Assembly: GCA_035301485.1 (NCBI GenBank)
Contig: DATGUF010000049.1
Location: 1-53,693, forward strand
DNA: 53,693 bases
Source: CALEAR01 sp035301485
GTDB taxonomy: Bacteria; Pseudomonadota; Gammaproteobacteria; Pseudomonadales; Alcanivoracaceae
Direction: 5' to 3'
The first letter of the stretch is position 1, and each line of letters begins with the position of its first letter. Below are positions 48,035 through 53,693 of the stretch, one piece after another. The position numbers and the translations under genes were made by a program. The notes beneath the pieces were generated by a model. The model saw only the letters and a program-made list of their open reading frames with translations, had not been told where the DNA came from and made no database searches.

Positions 48035-49768
48035 GTGGAAAAATTATCAGGTGCGGAGATGATCGTCCGCTCACTGCAAGATGAGGGAGTTGAATATTTA
48101 TTCGGCTACCCTGGGGGAGCAGTGCTCCATATTTATGATGCAATCTTTCAGCAGCCCAAAGATTTAAAAAACAAAGTGCATCATATTCTCGTTCGTCACG
48201 AGCAAGCGGCAGCTCACGCTGCTGATGGTTATGCCCGTGCAACCGGTAAGCCAGGTGTTGTGTTGGTAACATCAGGGCCTGGTGCAACCAATGCTGTTAC
48301 CGGTATCGCCACAGCTTACATGGACTCCATCCCGCTTATCGTTATTTCAGGTCAAATTCGTTCAGACTGGATCGGCGACGATGCTTTCCAAGAAACAGAC
48401 ATGCTAGGTGTTTCCCGTCCTATTGTTAAGCACAGCTTTATGGTGCAAAACACGGAAGACATCCCTGAAATCATGAAGAAAGCGTTTTACATCGCTACCA
48501 CAGGCCGCCCTGGCCCTGTTTTAATTGATATTCCAAAAGATAAAACAGCGCCACACTTGAAGTACCCTTATGAGCCGGTTGAAACCGTGAAAATGCGCTC
48601 CTATTCTCCTGTAACACGTGGCCACTCAGGGCAAACACGTAAAGCAGTGGATGAGCTTATTAAGGCAAAACGCCCAGTTATTTATGCAGGCGGCGGCGTG
48701 ATCATGGGTGAAGCCAGTGAAGAGCTCACCAAGTTGTCGCGTCAATTGGGCTATCCGGTAACTAACACCTTAATGGGTTTAGGCGCGTATCCTGCTACCG
48801 ATGAGCAGTTTATCGGTATGTTAGGTATGCACGGCACTTATGAAGCGAACATGGCCATGCATAATGCCGACCTTATTATGGCTGTGGGTGCGCGCTTCGA
48901 TGACCGTGTTACTAACGATGCGAAAAAATTCTGCCCAAACGCAAAAATTATTCACATTGATATCGACCCCGCCACTATTTCTAAAAACGTTATCGCAGAT
49001 GTGCCTATCGTAGGCCCTGTGAAGCAAGTGCTCGAAGAAATGCTAGTGATGCTTGAAGAGCATGCAGGCAAGCCAGATCAAAAAGCCTTGGCAGCTTGGT
49101 GGCAGGAAATTAATGGCTGGCGCAAAGTACATGGCCTACGCTTTGAAGAAGGTGGCGATTTAATGAAGCCACAACAAGTGGTGCAGGCGTTGTACAAAGC
49201 CACCAAAGGTGATGCTTACGTTACTAGTGATGTGGGCCAGCACCAAATGTTTGCCGCACAGCATTATCATTTCGACAAGCCACGCCGTTGGATTAATTCA
49301 GGCGGTTTAGGAACCATGGGTTTTGGTTTGCCGGCCGCGATGGGGGTGCAGTTTGCATTTCCAGAAGCAACGGTAGCTTGTGTAACAGGTGAGGGCAGCA
49401 TCCAAATGAACATTCAGGAGCTATCCACCTGCTTGCAGTACGGTTTGCCCGTTAAAATTATTAACATTAACAACCAAGCGTTAGGCATGGTTCGTCAATG
49501 GCAAGATATGCAGTACGGCGGCCGTCATAGCCAATCTTATATGGAGTCGTTACCTGATTTCGTTAAGCTCGCTGAGTCCTACGGTCATGTAGGTATTCGC
49601 GTGGATAAGCTTGAAGAACTAGATGCAGCCATGGAAAAAGCGTTCTCCTTGAAGGATCGCTTAGTGTTCATGGATATTTATGTGGATCCAAATGAGCACG
49701 TATATCCCATGCACATTGGTGATGGTTCTATGCGTGATATGTGGTTAAGCAAAACGGAGCGGACTTGA
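48035..49768 (+). CDS. ilvI: Acetolactate synthase large subunit
   Basis: This ThDP- and FAD-dependent enzyme condenses pyruvate units in the first common step of valine, leucine and isoleucine synthesis. The frame extends to a TTG at 47996, but GAGG ahead of clustered GTG codons and family N-termini (ELLSGGEM type) favour GTG 48035, giving 577 residues. GYPGGAVLHIYDAIF, GYARATGKPGVVLVTSGPGA and the ThDP motif GEGSIQMNIQELSTCLQYGL...NN are visible. The ilvH regulatory subunit follows 2 bases later. Confidence 0.96.
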   Translation: MEKLSGAEMIVRSLQDEGVEYLFGYPGGAVLHIYDAIFQQPKDLKNKVHHILVRHEQAAAHAADGYARATGKPGVVLVTSGPGATNAVTGIATAYMDSIPLIVISGQIRSDWIGDDAFQETDMLGVSRPIVKHSFMVQNTEDIPEIMKKAFYIATTGRPGPVLIDIPKDKTAPHLKYPYEPVETVKMRSYSPVTRGHSGQTRKAVDELIKAKRPVIYAGGGVIMGEASEELTKLSRQLGYPVTNTLMGLGAYPATDEQFIGMLGMHGTYEANMAMHNADLIMAVGARFDDRVTNDAKKFCPNAKIIHIDIDPATISKNVIADVPIVGPVKQVLEEMLVMLEEHAGKPDQKALAAWWQEINGWRKVHGLRFEEGGDLMKPQQVVQALYKATKGDAYVTSDVGQHQMFAAQHYHFDKPRRWINSGGLGTMGFGLPAAMGVQFAFPEATVACVTGEGSIQMNIQELSTCLQYGLPVKIININNQALGMVRQWQDMQYGGRHSQSYMESLPDFVKLAESYGHVGIRVDKLEELDAAMEKAFSLKDRLVFMDIYVDPNEHVYPMHIGDGSMRDMWLSKTERT

Positions 49769-49770
49769 TT

Positions 49771-50262
49771 ATGCGTCGTATAATTTCAATTCTCATGGAG
49801 AACGAAGCAGGCGCTTTATCAAGAGTAATCGGCCTGTTTTCTCAGCGTGGCTACAATATTGAAACACTAACAGTAGCGCCCACAGAAGATAATACGCTTT
49901 CTCGTTTAACACTCACCACTTACGGTGACGATAGAACGATTGAGCGCATCACGAAACACCTGAATAAACTTATTGAGGTGGTAAAACTTGTGGATCTTAG
50001 TGAAGGTGATCACGTTGAGCGTGAGATTATGCTCATTAAGATTAAAGCCAGTGGTGCACAGCGTGCTGAAATTAAGCGCACTGTGGATATTTTCCGCGGC
50101 CAAATTGTAGATGTAACCAGCGCTATTTATGTTGTTCAGCTAACTGGAACAAGCGATAAGCTTGATGCATTTATTGAGGCAGTGGGAGAAACTCAAATCT
50201 TAGAAGTAGTGCGTTCAGGTGTATCCGGAATAGCACGGGGCGAAAAGACGCTTAGTCTTTAA
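49771..50262 (+). CDS. ilvH: Acetolactate synthase small (regulatory) subunit
   Basis: This ACT-domain subunit activates the large subunit and confers valine inhibition. The frame is open earlier, but the ATG at 49771 gives MRRIISILMENEAGALSRVI, the standard start, and 163 residues. The ACT domain covers about 4-78 (GLFSQRGYNIETLTVAPTED), and the C-terminal domain includes GQIVDVTSAIYVVQLTGTSD. Coupled to ilvI with a 2-base gap. Confidence 0.97.
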   Translation: MRRIISILMENEAGALSRVIGLFSQRGYNIETLTVAPTEDNTLSRLTLTTYGDDRTIERITKHLNKLIEVVKLVDLSEGDHVEREIMLIKIKASGAQRAEIKRTVDIFRGQIVDVTSAIYVVQLTGTSDKLDAFIEAVGETQILEVVRSGVSGIARGEKTLSL

Positions 50263-50278
50263 AAGCCAAATAGCAGAG

Positions 50279-50303
50279 AAGCCACCTTCGGGTGGCTTTT
50301 TTT
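50279..50303. terminator. Terminator, ilvH/ilvY
   Basis: AAGCCACC (50279-50286) pairs with GGTGGCTT (50291-50298) around a UUCG tetraloop, followed by T. It lies between converging ilvH and ilvY. Confidence 0.93.
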
Positions 50304-50307
50304 ATGC

Positions 50308-51201
50308 CTAGCGTTCGTGGCGGCTTGTGGTGGCAAAGAAAGCATCAATTAAAGGTTCGTGTAAACGTTCGCGGCGTGTAAATAGGCCAATATCATAGGG
50401 TGTTAAAGCAGGTGTGACGGGCAAGACCTTGATGCGTTGCGTAAAAGGGCTGTTGTCTAAAACAATCTCGGGAGCTACACCAATGCCGTAGCCCAAGCTT
50501 ACTAAACTCACAATGGCTTCATTACCCCTAACTTGTGAGTAAATAGTGGGGCGAATGCCATGGTGGGACAGCCATTTATCAGTGCGTTGCCGCGCAAGGC
50601 CCTGCTCCGCCAAAATAAAAGGAATGGTAGACCAAACTTGCGGGTTTACCTTACCAGAAAGCTGCTCTATCCATTGAGGCTGATTAGCCGGAGCAATAAA
50701 GAGCAGTGCTGAGCGGGTAATGGGTTGAAAAACAATATTGCTAGGAAGATCGTCGGGTAAAGCACCAATGGCGAGGTCAGCATCATTGTTGGCTACCATG
50801 TCAACCGCTAGAGCCGGGTCACCGGTATGTAGGTGCACTTCAATGCTAGGGTAGTTTAATCTGAAATCATTCAGTAAGTCGTATAAAAAGTTATAGCTTG
50901 CGGTAACAGAGCAATAAAGGCTAAGGCTGCCTTGTAGTGTATAGGGGCTAGGCTGTAACTCTCTTTTAATTAAGTGCCATTGGGTTAAAGCTTCACGCGC
51001 ATATTCTAAGAAACGTTCGCCCTCTTGAGTTAAAGCCACTTGGCGGCTATCCCGTATAAATAAAGCGACCCCCAAGTGTTCTTCTAATTGCTTAATGTTG
51101 CGGCTAAGCGCAGAGGGACTTATGTGGCACAGCTGGCTAGCGCGGCCAAAATGTAATGTGTCGGCCAGAGTGATAAATAGGTGGAGTGTTTTTGTGTCCA
51201 T
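50308..51201 (-). CDS. ilvY: LysR-type regulator IlvY
   Basis: IlvY activates ilvC when acetolactate or acetohydroxybutyrate builds up. The 297-residue protein has the LysR N-terminal helix-turn-helix (HFGRASQLCHISPSALSRNI, about 17-36) and a substrate domain with LYCSVTASYNFLYDLLNDF, DADLAIGALPDDLP and GYGIGVAPEIVLDNSP. These closely resemble E. coli IlvY (CSVTAAY, PEVVLENSP). It is divergent from ilvC with palindromic sites between them, the classical ilvY-ilvC arrangement. Confidence 0.92.
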   Translation of the reverse strand: MDTKTLHLFITLADTLHFGRASQLCHISPSALSRNIKQLEEHLGVALFIRDSRQVALTQEGERFLEYAREALTQWHLIKRELQPSPYTLQGSLSLYCSVTASYNFLYDLLNDFRLNYPSIEVHLHTGDPALAVDMVANNDADLAIGALPDDLPSNIVFQPITRSALLFIAPANQPQWIEQLSGKVNPQVWSTIPFILAEQGLARQRTDKWLSHHGIRPTIYSQVRGNEAIVSLVSLGYGIGVAPEIVLDNSPFTQRIKVLPVTPALTPYDIGLFTRRERLHEPLIDAFFATTSRHER

Positions 51202-51223
51202 GTTGCAAAATCCTGCATGCTGC

Positions 51224-51249
51224 GTTGCGTATATATCAGTTTACGCAAC
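51224..51249. promoter_or_regulatory. Candidate IlvY operator between ilvY and ilvC
   Basis: GTTGCGTA (51224-51231) and TACGCAAC (51242-51249) form a perfect 8-bp inverted repeat with a 10-base centre. Related half-sites ATGTTGC (51200-51206) and GCAACAT (51245-51251) flank it. The spacing and the ilvY/ilvC gap suit a LysR operator. IlvY in E. coli binds tandem palindromic operators here. Confidence 0.65.
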
Positions 51250-51317
51250 ATTGCAGATGAACTACAGTGTGAACCGTGAAGTTATTACTTGCTCAACTAT
51301 TTTAAAGGTGTCTGTAG

Positions 51318-52334
51318 ATGAAAGTTTATTACGATAAAGATTGCGATCTTTCTATTATTCAAGGCATGAAAGTAGCGATTATCGGCTACGGTTCTCAAGG
51401 TCATGCGCATGCAAACAACCTGCAGGATTCAGGTGTAGATGTAACTGTTGGTTTGCGTGAAGGTTCTTCTTCTAAAGCAAAAGCAGAAAATGCTGGTTTG
51501 AAAGTGAAGCCAGTGGGTGAGGCGATTGCTGAAGCAGATTTAGTAATGATCCTAACACCAGACGAAAACCAGGCTGAATTATACCAAAACGAAATTGAGC
51601 CAAACATTAAGCAGGGTGGAACCTTAGCTTTTGCGCACGGTTTTGCGATTCACTACAACCAAATCGTACCTCGTGCAGACCTCGACGTAATTATGGTAGC
51701 GCCTAAAGCACCTGGCCACACAGTACGTAGTGAGTTTGTTAAAGGTGGCGGTATTCCTGATTTAATTGCTGTTCAGCAAGATGCATCTGGTAAAGCAAAA
51801 GACGTAGCGCTTTCTTACGCTTCAGGCGTGGGTGGTGGCCGTACAGGTATTATTGAAACCACATTTAAAGATGAAACCGAAACAGACCTTTTCGGTGAGC
51901 AAGCAGTATTATGTGGTGGTGCTGTTGAATTGGTTAAAGCAGGTTTCGAAACTTTAGTAGAAGCAGGCTATGCGCCAGAGATGGCTTACTTCGAGTGCTT
52001 GCACGAGTTGAAGCTAATTGTAGACCTCATGTACGAAGGCGGAATCGCCAACATGAACTACTCTATCTCTAACAACGCAGAGTACGGTGAGTACGTTGCA
52101 GGCCCTGAGGTTATTAACGAGCAATCTCGCGAAGCAATGCGTAACGCTTTAAAGCGCATTCAAAGTGGTGAATATGCAAAAATGTTTATCGCAGAAGGTG
52201 CTTTAAACTATCCATCCATGACTGCAGCACGCCGCAACAACGCAGCGCATCCCATTGAAAAAGTAGGTGCTCAGTTGCGTGCCATGATGCCATGGATTCA
52301 AGATAACAAGATTATCGACAAAGATAAGAACTAA
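51318..52334 (+). CDS. ilvC: Ketol-acid reductoisomerase, class I (short form)
   Basis: IlvC converts acetolactate or acetohydroxybutyrate to the dihydroxy acids of branched-chain synthesis, with NADPH and Mg. The 338 residues have the Rossmann motif GYGSQGHAHANNL (about 24-36). The metal-binding ligands lie around DLFGEQAVLCGG and ECLHELKLIVDLMYEGGI. The length is that of the short class I form, unlike E. coli's long form. It is 116 bases from divergent ilvY and ends in two hairpins. Confidence 0.98.
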   Translation: MKVYYDKDCDLSIIQGMKVAIIGYGSQGHAHANNLQDSGVDVTVGLREGSSSKAKAENAGLKVKPVGEAIAEADLVMILTPDENQAELYQNEIEPNIKQGGTLAFAHGFAIHYNQIVPRADLDVIMVAPKAPGHTVRSEFVKGGGIPDLIAVQQDASGKAKDVALSYASGVGGGRTGIIETTFKDETETDLFGEQAVLCGGAVELVKAGFETLVEAGYAPEMAYFECLHELKLIVDLMYEGGIANMNYSISNNAEYGEYVAGPEVINEQSREAMRNALKRIQSGEYAKMFIAEGALNYPSMTAARRNNAAHPIEKVGAQLRAMMPWIQDNKIIDKDKN

Positions 52335-52391
52335 GCGATAGCGCTTAGCGCGTAAAGGAAGCCCGCTACTTGTAGAGTAGTGGGCTTTTTT
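52331..52391 (+). terminator. Terminator after ilvC
   Basis: A small 7-bp hairpin (52331-52337 with 52342-52348) spans the stop codon. A second stem, 52360-52370 with 52376-52386 (11 bp, one G-T), is followed by T, giving a clear rho-independent terminator. Confidence 0.9.
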
Positions 52392-52471
52392 GTTTAGGGC
52401 GTAAGCATATATGTGCTATAAAGAGAGTCTTCTTTATAGATAGCGTTAGTAGTGTTACTGCAGAGGAAAGT

Positions 52472-53251
52472 ATGGAAACAAAAAACGAACAGAATGATCA
52501 GTTCGAAGTTCATGAAGTAGAAGTTGTCAGTGGCCGTCCATCGAAAGGTGTTTTTTTGTTGCCCAACCTCATTACTACCGGCGCCTTGTTTGCAGGGTTT
52601 TATGCCATTGTTTCTGCAGTAAGTGGTGAGTTTGTGTTCGCAGCCATGGCCATTTTGGCAGCAGGTATCCTCGACGGCATTGATGGCAGCGTAGCTAGGC
52701 TTACAAATACGCAAAGTAAATTTGGTGCTGAGTACGATTCATTATCAGATAGTGTGGCCTTCGGTGTTGCGCCTGGCTTAGTGGCTTATGTATGGGCCTT
52801 ATCAGATTTAGGTAATGTGGGTTGGGCGGCTGCTTTTTTATATGTAGCTTGTGCAGCACTAAGGTTGGCACGTTTTAATGTGGAAGCTGATGGAGCAGAT
52901 CATCGTTTCTTTACTGGGTTGGCTAGCCCGGCAGCTGCCGGTTTGGTAGCCACCTTTGTGTGGTTGGGGGCAAGCAGAGGCTGGAACGGCGAACAATTTG
53001 AATATGTAATGGTACTTGTGTTGGCCATTGCCGGTTTATTAATGGTGTCTCCTATTAAATACCATAGCTTCAAAGAATTTAGAGTGGGCCGGGTTCCTTT
53101 CAGGGTATTGTTGGGGGCAATTGTTGCGCTTGCAGTGATTTTTTTAGATCCGCCACTTGTTTTGCTGGTGGTAGCCATCTCATATGTGGTATCTGGCCCA
53201 TTATTTAGCGTTGGTTTGTTGCCATTTAAAAAGAAAATGGCTGCAAAATAA
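52472..53251 (+). CDS. pssA: CDP-diacylglycerol-serine O-phosphatidyltransferase
   Basis: PssA makes phosphatidylserine, the precursor of phosphatidylethanolamine. The 259-residue integral membrane protein belongs to the CDP-alcohol phosphatidyltransferase family. Its motif DGxxAR(x8)GxxxDxxxD is seen as LDGIDGSVARLTNTQSKFGA plus EYDSLSDSV (about 68-95). Several hydrophobic segments follow. This is the membrane type, not the phospholipase-D-like E. coli PssA. It follows ilvC, as in Pseudomonas. Confidence 0.94.
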   Translation: METKNEQNDQFEVHEVEVVSGRPSKGVFLLPNLITTGALFAGFYAIVSAVSGEFVFAAMAILAAGILDGIDGSVARLTNTQSKFGAEYDSLSDSVAFGVAPGLVAYVWALSDLGNVGWAAAFLYVACAALRLARFNVEADGADHRFFTGLASPAAAGLVATFVWLGASRGWNGEQFEYVMVLVLAIAGLLMVSPIKYHSFKEFRVGRVPFRVLLGAIVALAVIFLDPPLVLLVVAISYVVSGPLFSVGLLPFKKKMAAK

Positions 53252-53484
53252 ACGAAGCGATGCTTATTTGTGCGAACAAACACAAATATGAAGAAAAAGT
53301 GAAAAAAGGGGTGCGTTCCAATAATTACTATGTATACTTGGCGCCCTACCACGGACGAACACGGTAACACGGGTTCTCCAGTAGCTCTCAAAAGAATGTT
53401 TTGGGAGGGATGTGATAGAGAGTTCTAGCATCTGCTGAGAAGTTTAAAAAATAGACACTCAGTAAAAAAGTTTTAAAAAGATGC
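53252..53484. other. pssA-rrn intergenic region
   Basis: No confident gene is seen. It contains the inverted repeat after pssA and a TATACT-like box at 53333 in the context GTATACTTGGCGCCC, close to the -10 region proposed for rplU. A second hairpin (53385-53393 with 53399-53407) and an A/T-rich tract before the rrn promoter are also present. A 32-codon frame at 53330-53428 exists without a good ribosome-binding site. Confidence 0.5.
53265..53288 (+). repeat. AT-rich inverted repeat after pssA
   Basis: TATTTGTG (53265-53272) and CACAAATA (53281-53288) form an 8-bp perfect stem with an 8-base loop. No T-run follows, so termination is doubtful. It may stabilise the pssA mRNA end. Confidence 0.4.
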
Positions 53485-53512
53485 TTGACACACAGTTTCG
53501 AATCTCTATAAT
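53463..53512 (+). promoter_or_regulatory. Ribosomal RNA operon promoter with UP-like A/T tract
   Basis: TTGACA (53485-53490) and TATAAT (53507-53512), both consensus, are spaced by 16 bases. An A/T-rich UP-element-like stretch lies upstream (53463-53480). The sequence downstream (ACGCATCC...) leads into a leader typical of rrn operons. Confidence 0.92.
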
Positions 53513-53693
53513 ACGCATCCACGACGACGGGGGCAGATCCTCAGAAGTCGAAGCTCTTTAACAATTAGACAGACAAACGTGTGGGACCTGTTCTGTGCTT
53601 GAGTAGTTATTATCAGCATCAGAGCAAGTTTCAATTCATTACCTAGTAATGAAGTTAATTGCGATTTGATAGCTGAGCATGAATTAAGTGGTA
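53513..53693 (+). ncRNA. rrn operon leader with boxA antiterminator (start of pre-16S transcript)
   Basis: GCTCTTTAACAA (53553-53564) is the boxA antitermination motif bound by NusB/S10 in rrn leaders. The remaining leader to the window end carries no recognisable 16S start, so the 16S gene begins beyond 53693. Confidence 0.85.

Noticed and set aside
53330..53428. A 32-codon frame (MYTWRPTTDEHGN...) before the rrn promoter
   Set aside because: No ribosome-binding site at a usable distance and no recognised family; it overlaps a possible promoter and a hairpin.
53600..53693. Start of the 16S rRNA gene within the window
   Set aside because: The conserved 16S 5' sequence is not present; the visible part is only leader.

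Overview
The window is a continuous chromosomal segment of a gammaproteobacterium. The order rplU-rpmA-obg-proB, rpsT/murJ-ribF-ileS-lspA-fkpB-ispH, type IV minor pilins, pilR-pilS, bamD/rluD-pgeF-clpB, and ilvI-ilvH/ilvY-ilvC-pssA resembles the Pseudomonas-type arrangement. Base composition looks moderate (not computed). A Marinobacter-like two-domain fatty acyl-CoA reductase and a PHA-type phasin suggest a marine oligotroph or hydrocarbon/lipid-storing lineage (Marinobacter, Alcanivorax or Cellvibrionales-like). The genus cannot be fixed from this sequence alone. No mobile element, CRISPR array or tRNA gene was seen.

Layout. 1-9620 holds the end of the S10 operon, then the spc and alpha operons (rpsC tail to rplQ), all on the + strand, with secY, rpmJ and rpoA embedded. 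It ends in a strong bidirectional terminator against uvrA. 9663-13440 holds uvrA and divergent ssb. 13522-17182 is a short type II secretion operon, gspN-gspC-gspD, separated from the rest of the secreton. 17262-20388 is a possible storage-lipid region: fatty acyl-CoA reductase, a small ABM-fold protein and a phasin. 20660-22698 holds a HIT protein and the ispB-yajG pair. 22991-26374 holds rplU-rpmA, obg-proB and rpsT. 26590-33965 is the murJ-ribF-ileS-lspA-fkpB-ispH run. 34166-40039 holds minor pilins pilV-pilW-pilX-pilE, a convergent fimT-like gene, and pilR, pilS and a small membrane protein. 40193-47181 holds nadE, bamD, rluD, pgeF and clpB. 47259-53251 holds a DUF4124 protein, ilvI-ilvH, ilvY, ilvC and pssA. 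The window closes with an rRNA operon promoter and leader whose 16S gene lies beyond the end.

Most genes are housekeeping, but several points stand out. The PilR-like regulator keeps its receiver and DNA-binding domains, yet its AAA+ module has lost the Walker A lysine and the sigma-54-contacting GAFTGA motif. The nearby NAD synthetase keeps the synthetase domain, but its glutaminase domain has lost the catalytic Lys and Cys. The minor-pilin operon has no pilY1. The ilvI leader can fold into competing hairpins followed by a T-rich run. Transcription units are mostly separated by clear hairpins, and several gene pairs overlap in a way that suggests translational coupling.
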